Assembly: GCA_019415705.1 (NCBI GenBank)
Contig: DXYS01000078.1
Span: 14,258 to 38,169, forward strand
Source of the DNA: Bacteroidales bacterium
Lineage (GTDB): Bacteria > Bacteroidota > Bacteroidia > Bacteroidales > Muribaculaceae
Direction of reading: 5' to 3'
Length of the DNA: 23,912 bases
Shown here: piece by piece, positions 6,146-13,785 of the stretch
How positions within the stretch are numbered: the stretch's first letter is position 1
Layout of the letters: every line of letters starts with the position of its first letter
The notes under the pieces: model-generated
What the model was told of the DNA's origin: nothing
The model's input: only the letters and a program-made list of their open reading frames with translations
The model's database searches: none
Program-made: the position numbers and the translations under genes

Positions 6146-8707
6146 TTAAGATTCGATGTTTTCGTCGTCTGCATCAGTTTCGTCTGCATCGGCTTCGTTA
6201 AGATCTGTATCGGTCATCTCAGGGAGTTCCTCACCCTCGATTACTTCCTCGACCTCTTCCTCCGGGTCAGACTCTACGCAGCATACTGAAGCTATAACGT
6301 CATTACGCTTGTCAAGGTTTATCAGACGTACTCCCTGTGTGACACGACCCATGACACGAATGTCGGCCACATGGATGCGCAGGGTGATGCCCGATTTGTT
6401 GATGATGACAAGGTCATTGTTGTCATTGACCATCTTGAAGGCTACGAGTTCGCCGGTTTTCTCGGTGACGTTCATAGTCTTCACGCCCTTGGCTCCGCGG
6501 TTGGTGGTGCGGTAAGAGTCGAGGACCGAACGCTTGCCGAAGCCCTCCTGAGTGATTACCATGACAGTGTCCTCAGAGTCAGACGGAGTCGAGATAAGAC
6601 CTACGACCTGATCATCACCGCCGTCGAGCTTCATGCCGCGGACACCGGTCGAAACACGACCCATCGTGCGAAGTTTCGATTCGTCAAAACGTATAGCTCG
6701 GCCGTGGGCATTGGCGAGGAGTATCTGCGAATTGCCGTCAGTGAGTTCGACACCGATAAGTTTGTCATCGTCGCGTATAATGATGGCCTTCTTGCCTTTG
6801 GCGAGGACACGTGCATACTCTGCGAGCAGAGTTTTCTTGACAATACCGTTCTTGGTGGCGAAAACGAGATAGTGACTGTTGATAAACTCGGCATCGTCGA
6901 GCTGCTTGCAGGCGATGTAGGCGTTGACCTGATCTCCCGGCTCTATATTAAGCAGATTCTGCAGCGCGCGTCCCTTGCTGTTCTTGGCCCCCTCGGGAAG
7001 CTCGTAGACTTTGAGTTTGTAGACGAGACCGCGGTCGGTGAAGAAGAGCATGGTGTTGTGCATCGATGCCGTGTAGATATGCTCGATGAAGTCGGTGTCG
7101 CGGGTGTCAGAGCCCTTGGCTCCTACTCCGCCGCGATTCTGAGCGCGGAACTCGCTCAGCGGTGTGCGTTTGATATATCCGAGATGAGATATGGTGATAA
7201 TCATATCGTCATCGGCGTAGAAATCTTCTGCATTGAAATCGCCGGCCGTATAGTCGATGTCTGTGCGACGCTCGTCACCGTAAGTCTCGCGGATCTCGAT
7301 GAGCTCGTCGCGGATGACGCCGCGGCAGACAGCGGGATCGTTGAGTATAGACTCGAGGAAAGCAATCTCCTCCTCGAGCTTGCGATAGTCATCCTCGAGT
7401 TTGTTCTGCTCGAGAGCGGTGAGGTTGCGAAGTTTCATCTCGACGATGGCCTGAGTCTGCGGGTCAGTGAGATTGAAGCGCTCGCTGAGTCGAGTGCGGG
7501 CCTCATCTGTATCGCCGGACGAACGGATGATTGAAATCACTTCGTCAATATTCTGCGAGGCGATAATCAGACCTTCGAGGATGTGTGCACGCTCCTGAGC
7601 TTTGCCGAGTCTGAACTTGGTGCGACGGATGACAACGTCATGGCGATGGTCGACAAATGCGCTGAGTATCTCTTTAAGATTCAACGTCTTGGGGCGGCCG
7701 TTAACGAGAGCGACATTGTTGACAGAGAACGATGCCTGCATCTGTGTCATCTTGTAGAGCTTGTTAAGCACGACATTCGCGTTTGCGTCGCTCTTGAGCT
7801 TGATGACGATACGCATACCTTTGTAGTCGGTCTCGTCGTTGATGTCGGCGATACCGTCAAGTTTCTTCTCGTTGACAAGATCGGCAATATATTTAATGAG
7901 TTCGGCCTTGTTGACGCCGTAAGGTATCTCATGCACAATAATCGACTCATGGTTTGCCTCGCTCTCAATCTCGGCTTTTGCGCGGATGACGATGCGGCCA
8001 CGACCGGTCTCGTATGCCTCCTTGACACCGTTGTAACCATAAATTGTGCCGCCTGTCGGGAAATCGGGAGCCGTGATGATTTTCATCAGGTCGGAAATCT
8101 CGATGTCGGGATTCTCCAGTACGGCAATAGCACCGTTGATTGACTCCGTAAGGTTGTGAGGCGGCATATTGGTAGCCATGCCGACCGCAATACCGGTGGT
8201 GCCGTTGACAAGCAGATTGGGGAAACGCGAAGGCAGCACAAGCGGCTCCATGCGAGTATTGTCATAGTTAGGCTGGAAATCTACAGTATCGGCATCGATA
8301 TCGGCAAGCATCTCCTCTCCGATGCGAGAGAGGCGTACCTCTGTGTAACGCATTGCTGCAGGGGGGTCACCGTCGACAGAGCCGAAGTTGCCGTGACCGT
8401 CTACCAAGGTATATCTGAGCGACCAGTCCTGTGCCATACGGACCACAGTGCCATAGATTGACGAATCGCCGTGGGGGTGATACTTACCCATGACGTCGCC
8501 CACACAGTTAGCCGACTTTTTATGAGGCTTGTCGCTGTTGTTGCCCATCTCGTTCATGCCGAACAGCACGCGGCGCTGAACAGGTTTCATGCCGTCTCGT
8601 ACATCGGGCAAAGCTCTCGACACAATCACCGACATAGAGTAGTCGATGTAGGCCGATTTCATCTCATTTTCAATATTGATTTTGAATATGCGATCTTCTT
8701 CCAACAT
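6146..8707 (-). CDS. gyrA: DNA gyrase subunit A
   Basis: With GyrB, it introduces negative supercoils into DNA by breaking and resealing both strands. The 853-aa length fits Bacteroidota GyrA. The N-terminal winged-helix region carries the quinolone pocket HPHGDSSIYG (77-86) and catalytic Y121 (AAMRYTEVRL). The C-terminal beta-pinwheel has repeated blade motifs (FFTDRGLVYKLKVYELPE, ITQEGFGKRS, IINKSGITLRIHV). The GyrA box appears as QNRGGVGAKG, longer than the QRRGGKG of E. coli. The last 35 residues are strongly acidic. S82 (E. coli S83) is present, but the position equal to E. coli D87 is glycine (G86). It is transcribed divergently from clpC and is the first gene of a unit with the TPR protein. 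Confidence 0.98.
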   Translation of the reverse strand: MLEEDRIFKINIENEMKSAYIDYSMSVIVSRALPDVRDGMKPVQRRVLFGMNEMGNNSDKPHKKSANCVGDVMGKYHPHGDSSIYGTVVRMAQDWSLRYTLVDGHGNFGSVDGDPPAAMRYTEVRLSRIGEEMLADIDADTVDFQPNYDNTRMEPLVLPSRFPNLLVNGTTGIAVGMATNMPPHNLTESINGAIAVLENPDIEISDLMKIITAPDFPTGGTIYGYNGVKEAYETGRGRIVIRAKAEIESEANHESIIVHEIPYGVNKAELIKYIADLVNEKKLDGIADINDETDYKGMRIVIKLKSDANANVVLNKLYKMTQMQASFSVNNVALVNGRPKTLNLKEILSAFVDHRHDVVIRRTKFRLGKAQERAHILEGLIIASQNIDEVISIIRSSGDTDEARTRLSERFNLTDPQTQAIVEMKLRNLTALEQNKLEDDYRKLEEEIAFLESILNDPAVCRGVIRDELIEIRETYGDERRTDIDYTAGDFNAEDFYADDDMIITISHLGYIKRTPLSEFRAQNRGGVGAKGSDTRDTDFIEHIYTASMHNTMLFFTDRGLVYKLKVYELPEGAKNSKGRALQNLLNIEPGDQVNAYIACKQLDDAEFINSHYLVFATKNGIVKKTLLAEYARVLAKGKKAIIIRDDDKLIGVELTDGNSQILLANAHGRAIRFDESKLRTMGRVSTGVRGMKLDGGDDQVVGLISTPSDSEDTVMVITQEGFGKRSVLDSYRTTNRGAKGVKTMNVTEKTGELVAFKMVNDNNDLVIINKSGITLRIHVADIRVMGRVTQGVRLINLDKRNDVIASVCCVESDPEEEVEEVIEGEELPEMTDTDLNEADADETDADDENIES

Positions 8708-8790
8708 GCTTTTAGTTGTTTATTAATCTGTTAGCGGAACGTTTTGCTGTATGACTCTCGTCCCGCCCGTATTTATGCAAAATTAGCATA

Positions 8791-8798
8791 CAAAGGTA
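8791..8798 (-). promoter_or_regulatory. Putative -7 element for gyrA
   Basis: Minus-strand TACCTTTG fits TAnnTTTG and lies 84 bases before the gyrA start. A second match, TAATTTTG, is at 8778-8785, inside a TATGC-N7-GCATA dyad (8774-8790). Neither has a convincing TTTG 19-21 bases upstream, so which one works is open. Confidence 0.42.
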
Positions 8799-8883
8799 AG
8801 GTTTTTTTCCCGAAAAACAGTAATTTTGAACAATCATATTGAATTTTTTATTTTAGCTATTATAAACTGTAGTTTTCTAAACT

Positions 8884-8899
8884 TGGCACAGTTATTGCT
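8884..8899 (+). promoter_or_regulatory. Sigma-54 type -24/-12 promoter of clpC
   Basis: TGGCAC (8884-8889), five bases, TTGCT (8895-8899), preceded by T. This matches the RpoN consensus YTGGCACG-N4-TTGCW in all elements except the G after TGGCAC, with the required ten bases between GG and GC. A start near 8910 would give a leader of about 38 bases. A small dyad, AAACT-GT-AGTTT (8864-8875), lies just upstream. See the htpG and lon promoters for the same arrangement. Confidence 0.72.
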
Positions 8900-8947
8900 T
8901 ATATACTTAAATAGAAAGGTTACACATTTTTTCAGATTAAGCCAACA

Positions 8948-11572
8948 ATGGAAAATAAGTTTTCTGCAGACATCCAGCGGCTGCTCGAACGCAGCAAAAA
9001 GGAAGCTCTGCGCCACAATAACAGCACAATAACCCCGGCACATCTACTGCTCGCAATGCTTGCCGACTTAGACGGACTCCCTGCCCGTATGATTGAGCGG
9101 GCGTCTGACTCCACGTCGTCTTACGAACTCAAACAGCAACTTGACGAATATCTGTTCAACGAATCAGACGGTCCGGTAAAAGAATTGTCAGTGAGTGATT
9201 TGACAAACCGCATCGTAAAGCTCAGTGTGCTTGAGGCTCGCCTTCTTAAAGCAGATATTGTCGATACGGTGCACATACTTCTCGCACTGTTTCACAATTA
9301 TGAAGTACAAAATATGAAATATATACAACCATTTACAACCGCAGGCATCACCTACGAGAATCTATACAGACTCGCCGGAGATATGACCTCTCAGCCTACG
9401 GCCGGAGCCGACCTTGCTGATGACGACGACAGTATGGACGCTCCGGGTGAAGACAGCCGGTCGCCGCGTCAGGCATCGGAAAATTCCGCTTCCGGCGCCC
9501 GCGCCAAACGTGCACGCTCGGGCTCGACAGACACGCCGGTACTCGACAAATTCGGCCACGACATGACCCGCGCAGCCGAAGAAGGGCGCCTCGATCCCGT
9601 CGTAGGCCGCGAAGTCGAAATCGAACGTCTCGCCCAGATTCTCAGCCGCCGCAAGAAGAACAATCCCGTGCTCATCGGCGAGCCGGGCGTGGGCAAATCG
9701 GCCATCGTCGAAGGCCTCGCCCTGCGCATCATCCAGCGCAAGGTCTCGCGCATCCTCTTCGGCAAACGAGTCGTGTCACTTGATATGGCCGCCATCGTCG
9801 CCGGCACCAAATACCGCGGCGAATTTGAGGAGCGCATCAAGGCCATTCTGACCGAGCTGTCAAAGAATCCTAACGTCATACTTTTCATCGACGAGATTCA
9901 CACCATCGTCGGAGCCGGCAACTCGCAGGGCTCAATGGATGCCGCCAACATGCTCAAACCGGCGCTTGCCCGCGGCGAGCTGCAGTGTATCGGCGCCACC
10001 ACCCTTGACGAGTATCGTAAGAACATCGAGAAGGACGGCGCGCTCGAGCGTCGATTCCAGAAAGTGATGGTAGAGCCGACCACACCCGAGGAGACTCTGC
10101 AGATTCTCAATAACATCAAAGGCCAGTACGAGGCTCATCATAACGTCACTTACACTGACGCCGCCCTTGACGCATGCGTCAAACTGACTGACAGATATAT
10201 AAGTGACCGCAATTTCCCCGACAAGGCCATTGACGCGCTTGACGAGGCCGGGTCGCGCGTACACATTACAAATGTCAGCGTACCTGCTGAAATTGAAGAC
10301 CTCGAAAAACAGATTGAGGAAGCTACCCGCAACAAGAAGATGGCCGCCCAGTCGTCAAACTATAACGCCGCTGCCGAGTGGCGCAACAAAGCTCAGGAGC
10401 TGAGCGAGAAACTTGATGACGCCACTGCCGCCTGGGAGAAACAGCTCGCCGACAGCCGTCAGACCGTCGACGAGGACCAGATAGCCGAGGTTGTCGCAAT
10501 GATGACAGGCGTGCCCGTGCAGCGTATCGCGCAGGCTGAGGGTGTCAGACTCTTGGAAATGGCTCCGACGCTCAAAAAGGCGATTATAGGTCAGGACGAG
10601 GCTGTGACTAAGATTGTCAAGGCCATTCACCGCAACCGCATCGGCCTCAAGGACCCCAACAAGCCCATCGGCACATTCATGTTCCTCGGCCCGACCGGCG
10701 TCGGAAAGACCCATCTGGCCAAGAAGCTCGCCGAGTATCTGTTTGACTCGGCCGACACGCTGATACGCATCGACATGAGCGAATACATGGAGAAGTTTAC
10801 CGTCTCGCGCCTTGTCGGAGCGCCTCCGGGCTACGTCGGTTACGAGGAGGGTGGCCAGTTAACAGAGAAAGTGCGCCGTCATCCCTACTCTGTCGTTCTG
10901 CTTGACGAAATCGAGAAGGCACATCCCGATGTGTTCAACCTGCTGCTGCAAGTCATGGACGAGGGCCGGCTGACCGACAGCCTCGGCCGTCGCATTGACT
11001 TCAAGAATACGATTATCATAATGACATCGAATATCGGTACACGTCAACTAAAAGACTTCGGCTCGGGCGTAGGTTTCACCACCCGCGAGGTCAATAAGGA
11101 GTTTACGCACGGCGTGCTCCAGAAAGCACTAAACAAGGCTTTTGCCCCCGAGTTTCTCAACCGTATCGACGACATCATCATGTTTGACTCGCTTGACAAG
11201 GACTCGCTCTTTAAGATTATCGACATCGAGCTCTCGGGCTTCAGCCGCCGTTTGGAGTCGCTCGGCTACAAGCTACATCTGTCTGACGAGGCCAAAAATT
11301 TCATTGCCAACAAGGGCTATGACGTGCAGTTCGGTGCCCGTCCGCTCAAACGTGCCATCCAGAAGTATCTCGAGGACGAATTAGCCGAGCTGATTATCAC
11401 CGCATCAGTCATGCCGGGCAACGAAATCGAGGTCAGCTACGACAAGGAGGCCGACACGTTGCGTACACGCATCATCGCCGCTGCTGACGCGAATGAGGTC
11501 AATACCGAGAGCGCCGACGTCCCGGCTGATAAGTCCGAAACAGCCGAGCCTCAGCCCACCGAGCGAGACTGA
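8948..11572 (+). CDS. clpC: ClpC-type AAA+ unfoldase (ATP-binding subunit of Clp protease)
   Basis: Hexameric ATP-driven unfoldase that feeds proteins to ClpP. The 874-aa protein has an N-terminal substrate/adaptor domain (1-150) and a polar linker (about 155-205). The first AAA+ module has Walker A GEPGVGKS (244-251) and Walker B VILFIDE (310-316). A UVR-like coiled insertion spans about 447-500, shorter than the ClpB middle domain. The second AAA+ module has Walker A GPTGVGKT (581-588) and Walker B VVLLDE (649-654). The tripeptide VGF at 708-710 matches the ClpP-docking loop of ClpC, arguing against the ClpB disaggregase. The tail is acidic and variable. It is divergent from gyrA, has a sigma-54 type promoter upstream and is closed by a strong terminator. 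Confidence 0.93.
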   Translation: MENKFSADIQRLLERSKKEALRHNNSTITPAHLLLAMLADLDGLPARMIERASDSTSSYELKQQLDEYLFNESDGPVKELSVSDLTNRIVKLSVLEARLLKADIVDTVHILLALFHNYEVQNMKYIQPFTTAGITYENLYRLAGDMTSQPTAGADLADDDDSMDAPGEDSRSPRQASENSASGARAKRARSGSTDTPVLDKFGHDMTRAAEEGRLDPVVGREVEIERLAQILSRRKKNNPVLIGEPGVGKSAIVEGLALRIIQRKVSRILFGKRVVSLDMAAIVAGTKYRGEFEERIKAILTELSKNPNVILFIDEIHTIVGAGNSQGSMDAANMLKPALARGELQCIGATTLDEYRKNIEKDGALERRFQKVMVEPTTPEETLQILNNIKGQYEAHHNVTYTDAALDACVKLTDRYISDRNFPDKAIDALDEAGSRVHITNVSVPAEIEDLEKQIEEATRNKKMAAQSSNYNAAAEWRNKAQELSEKLDDATAAWEKQLADSRQTVDEDQIAEVVAMMTGVPVQRIAQAEGVRLLEMAPTLKKAIIGQDEAVTKIVKAIHRNRIGLKDPNKPIGTFMFLGPTGVGKTHLAKKLAEYLFDSADTLIRIDMSEYMEKFTVSRLVGAPPGYVGYEEGGQLTEKVRRHPYSVVLLDEIEKAHPDVFNLLLQVMDEGRLTDSLGRRIDFKNTIIIMTSNIGTRQLKDFGSGVGFTTREVNKEFTHGVLQKALNKAFAPEFLNRIDDIIMFDSLDKDSLFKIIDIELSGFSRRLESLGYKLHLSDEAKNFIANKGYDVQFGARPLKRAIQKYLEDELAELIITASVMPGNEIEVSYDKEADTLRTRIIAAADANEVNTESADVPADKSETAEPQPTERD

Positions 11573-11589
11573 CATTAATATCAAATACT

Positions 11590-11638
11590 ATATCCGCCAT
11601 CGTTTTTAGAATCTTATGACGATGGCGGATATTTTTTT
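11590..11638 (+). terminator. Intrinsic terminator of clpC
   Basis: Perfect 14-bp stem, ATATCCGCCATCGT (11590-11603) with its complement at 11619-11632, a 15-base loop, then six further T. It lies 17 bases after the clpC stop and overlaps the upstream side of the next gene's promoter. Confidence 0.92.
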
Positions 11639-11639
11639 G

Positions 11640-11647
11640 TATCTTTG
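11640..11647 (+). promoter_or_regulatory. Putative -7 element for the acyltransferase gene
   Basis: TATCTTTG, an exact TAnnTTTG match, 23 bases before the ATG at 11671. The -33 position falls inside the right arm of the clpC terminator and shows no TTTG. Confidence 0.5.
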
Positions 11648-11670
11648 CCTCGTATATAACCAATAAAGCC

Positions 11671-12396
11671 ATGATGATACTCTACCGCATATATCAATTC
11701 CTCATAATGATACCCGTACTGCTCGTTGCGACGATTATCGCAGCTCTTGTCACAATAATCGGTTGCATGATCGGGCCGGGGGCATTTTGGGGCTATTATC
11801 CGGCCCGTCTGTGGGCACGACTATTTTGTCTGCTCACCTTTGTCAAAGTGACCGTCAAAGGACGAGAGAACATCAATAAGGGCACATCATATGTCTTTGT
11901 GGCCAATCATCAGGGCGCCTACGACATCTTTGCCATCTACGGCTATCTCAACCATAATTTCAGATGGATGATGAAAAAGAGCCTCGAAAAGATACCGCTT
12001 GTCGGCTACAGCTGCCGCAGGGCCGGTCATATCTACGTCGACAACCGCACACCCTCAGGCATCCGTCAGACGATGGACGACGCCGAGCGTCAGCTCTCGC
12101 GCGGTATGTCGGTCGTAGTGTTTCCCGAGGGGTCTCGCACTTTAGACGGACGTGTTCATGCCTTCAAACGCGGCGCCTATACGCTGGCGGTCGAGTTCGG
12201 GCTGCCTGTGGTGCCGGTGACCATAGACGGTGCTTTTAAAGTGATGCCACGCCGCGCCAGACTGCCTCGTCCGGGCCATATCATCCTCACTATCCACCGT
12301 CCCATCACAGCCCCCGAGAGCGGTCACGACCTGTCGCAGCTTATGACAGAGTCTCGCAATGCTATCCTCTCCTCACTTCCGTCACAAGACGACTGA
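11671..12396 (+). CDS. plsC: 1-acyl-sn-glycerol-3-phosphate acyltransferase family protein
   Basis: Transfers an acyl chain to lysophosphatidic acid to make phosphatidic acid, on the inner face of the cytoplasmic membrane. The 241-aa protein has N-terminal hydrophobic segments (about 8-37), then the acyltransferase motifs: NHQGAYD (79-85, with catalytic H80 and D85), the FPEGSRT phosphate-binding motif (151-157) and a downstream VPVTIDGAF. Length and order fit PlsC. Related acyltransferases acting on ornithine lipids or glycine lipids share these motifs, so the exact substrate is not fixed by sequence. Tandem ATGs at 11671 and 11674 can both start it. The next gene is 37 bases downstream on the same strand. 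Confidence 0.85.
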   Translation: MMILYRIYQFLIMIPVLLVATIIAALVTIIGCMIGPGAFWGYYPARLWARLFCLLTFVKVTVKGRENINKGTSYVFVANHQGAYDIFAIYGYLNHNFRWMMKKSLEKIPLVGYSCRRAGHIYVDNRTPSGIRQTMDDAERQLSRGMSVVVFPEGSRTLDGRVHAFKRGAYTLAVEFGLPVVPVTIDGAFKVMPRRARLPRPGHIILTIHRPITAPESGHDLSQLMTESRNAILSSLPSQDD

Positions 12397-12433
12397 AATT
12401 TAACACATAACTAACTTAAAATTCAATATAGCT

Positions 12434-12946
12434 ATGTTTGACCTGATGATGCGTGCTGCGTTGAAATTCCTATTATTCACAATAATTGCAAGCGTAGCCG
12501 TGTTGTTTTTTTATTTAGGCTCTCTTTTGTTGCCGCATTTATTTCGTCCCGACGTAGTAGGTACTTGGCAAAGCTCGTCTTTAAAATATCAGGGTGAGAT
12601 AAGTTCCTATATTATTGATTTTAAAGGTGAAAACAACAAAAAGTCAGATAATTGCGGTGAAATAGAAATTACGGCCATAATTGATAACTCAGGATATTAT
12701 AATCACGCTAAAGGTGAAGCAAAAATCAAAGGACTGTGGACTTACGATGGATTTTTAAGCGATGATATTAAAGTCTCTTTCTTCCCGGAATCATTTATTA
12801 CGACCGGTAATTTTGATCAGAGTTCTGTATATTCACGCTTTTCCGATTTTGATAGGATTGAAGATATACGTCTGAAAAACGGAATTCTGTCTTTTGAAGT
12901 TGATTATCACGAGATGAACTTCCATCGTATTGATAAATCCGAATAA
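12434..12946 (+). CDS. Membrane-anchored VGTW protein, paralogue of the next gene
   Basis: A 170-aa protein of unknown function. One strong hydrophobic segment at about residues 10-34 is not followed by a lipobox, so it is probably an N-terminal anchor with the rest in the periplasm. The soluble part starts DVVGTWQ (40-46) and is beta-rich. It aligns by eye with the following 209-aa lipoprotein: DVVGTWQ, F-GEN-K-SD--G-I-ITA, WTY and the C-terminal FEVDYHEMNFHRI against CEIDDRDYSFRRV. A lipocalin-like fold is possible. The DNA is clearly more AT-rich than that of the neighbours. It probably shares a transcript with the acyltransferase gene. Confidence 0.7.
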   Translation: MFDLMMRAALKFLLFTIIASVAVLFFYLGSLLLPHLFRPDVVGTWQSSSLKYQGEISSYIIDFKGENNKKSDNCGEIEITAIIDNSGYYNHAKGEAKIKGLWTYDGFLSDDIKVSFFPESFITTGNFDQSSVYSRFSDFDRIEDIRLKNGILSFEVDYHEMNFHRIDKSE

Positions 12947-13022
12947 CTTTTTATCTGCCGAGCCATTGAACAAAAGTCATTAAAAAATGTTGTAAGATTA
13001 TAATGTTTTAGACTTTCTGATT

Positions 13023-13652
13023 ATGATGAAAAAATTTCTGCATACCTCGGTTTTATTACTCGCCCCGGTTTTCGTTGCCGCTCTCAGTTCCTGTGACTCT
13101 CGTGACGATGTCGTCGGCACTTGGCAGGGCACAGCAACGCGTATTGATTACATCAGTGCCGCCGTCGACGGAAGCATGTCTACAACCATAGAGTTTTCCG
13201 GCGAAAACGGCAAGCAGTCTGACCGCAGCGGTAAAATAACGATTACGGCTCTCTTAGATGCAAATCAACCAGTCTCTTCGTCAGACTCAAGTCTGATGCA
13301 GGCTTACGAAGTGAGCGTCGCCGCCACAGCGTCGATTACCGGCGACTGGACCTATGAGGACCGCGATGACGACGACATCATCGTCTCGCTCGACCCCGAG
13401 TCATTAAATGTCAGAGTCGACCCAGACGGAGTGACATTCTCACAGGACATATTGACAGGTAACGAACGCCCCGTGCTTGACTCCCTGACGGCAGCCACGG
13501 CCGCTGTGTGGACCCGTTCACTAACAGCCGCCATGCGTGTAGAATTTGCCAAATATCAGAAAATCTCTGATGTAAAAGTCAAGAAAAATATTCTCTCATG
13601 CGAAATTGACGACCGCGACTACAGTTTCCGTCGCGTAGGCGCTCAGCAATAG
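13023..13652 (+). CDS. VGTW-family lipoprotein
   Basis: A 209-aa predicted lipoprotein: MMKKFLHTSVLLLAPVFVAALSSC, with the lipobox LSSC giving C24. The residues after the cysteine (DSRDD) are acidic and resemble the Bacteroidota lipoprotein export signal, so surface display is possible. The mature part begins DVVGTWQ (29-35) and is a paralogue of the preceding 170-aa protein, with an extra insert of about 25 residues around 120-160 (DSLTAATAAVWTRSLTAAMR). Function unknown; a small beta-barrel or lipocalin-like fold is plausible. The gap to the previous gene is 76 bases. An intrinsic terminator follows at 13681, so it ends the unit before htpG. Confidence 0.75.
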   Translation: MMKKFLHTSVLLLAPVFVAALSSCDSRDDVVGTWQGTATRIDYISAAVDGSMSTTIEFSGENGKQSDRSGKITITALLDANQPVSSSDSSLMQAYEVSVAATASITGDWTYEDRDDDDIIVSLDPESLNVRVDPDGVTFSQDILTGNERPVLDSLTAATAAVWTRSLTAAMRVEFAKYQKISDVKVKKNILSCEIDDRDYSFRRVGAQQ

Positions 13653-13680
13653 TCTCAATCGCTCCATCCAAAACTTATTT

Positions 13681-13722
13681 CGCCCGGCAACGTTTTATTT
13701 TAAGACCGATGCCGGGCGTTTT
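13681..13722 (+). terminator. Intrinsic terminator before htpG
   Basis: Nine-bp stem CGCCCGGCA (13681-13689) with TGCCGGGCG (13710-13718), a 20-base loop and TTTT. The T-run runs straight into the -24 box of the htpG promoter. Confidence 0.75.
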
Positions 13723-13737
13723 GGCATCATATTTGCA
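13722..13737 (+). promoter_or_regulatory. Sigma-54 type -24/-12 promoter of htpG
   Basis: TGGCAT (13722-13727), five bases, TTGCA (13733-13737), preceded by T, with ten bases between GG and GC. The predicted start near 13748 gives a leader of about 38 bases, the same as for clpC. The only departures from consensus are T for C at the end of the -24 box and C for G after it. Confidence 0.7.
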
Positions 13738-13785
13738 CTATAATGGGCAGATAACATAAAAACAAACTGACTTAAACATATAACC

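Noticed and set aside
6371..7534. 387-codon plus-strand frame inside gyrA
   Set aside because: Antisense shadow of a well-conserved gene; no motifs of its own.
7583..8143. 186-codon plus-strand frame inside gyrA
   Set aside because: Antisense shadow; the gyrA protein is intact across it.
8948..11572. ClpB disaggregase identity for the AAA+ gene
   Set aside because: The middle insertion is short and UVR-like, and a VGF ClpP-docking tripeptide is present in the second module, which ClpB lacks.
13728..13735. CATATTTG before htpG as a housekeeping -7 box
   Set aside because: One mismatch at the first base and no -33 partner; the overlapping sigma-54 match is better.
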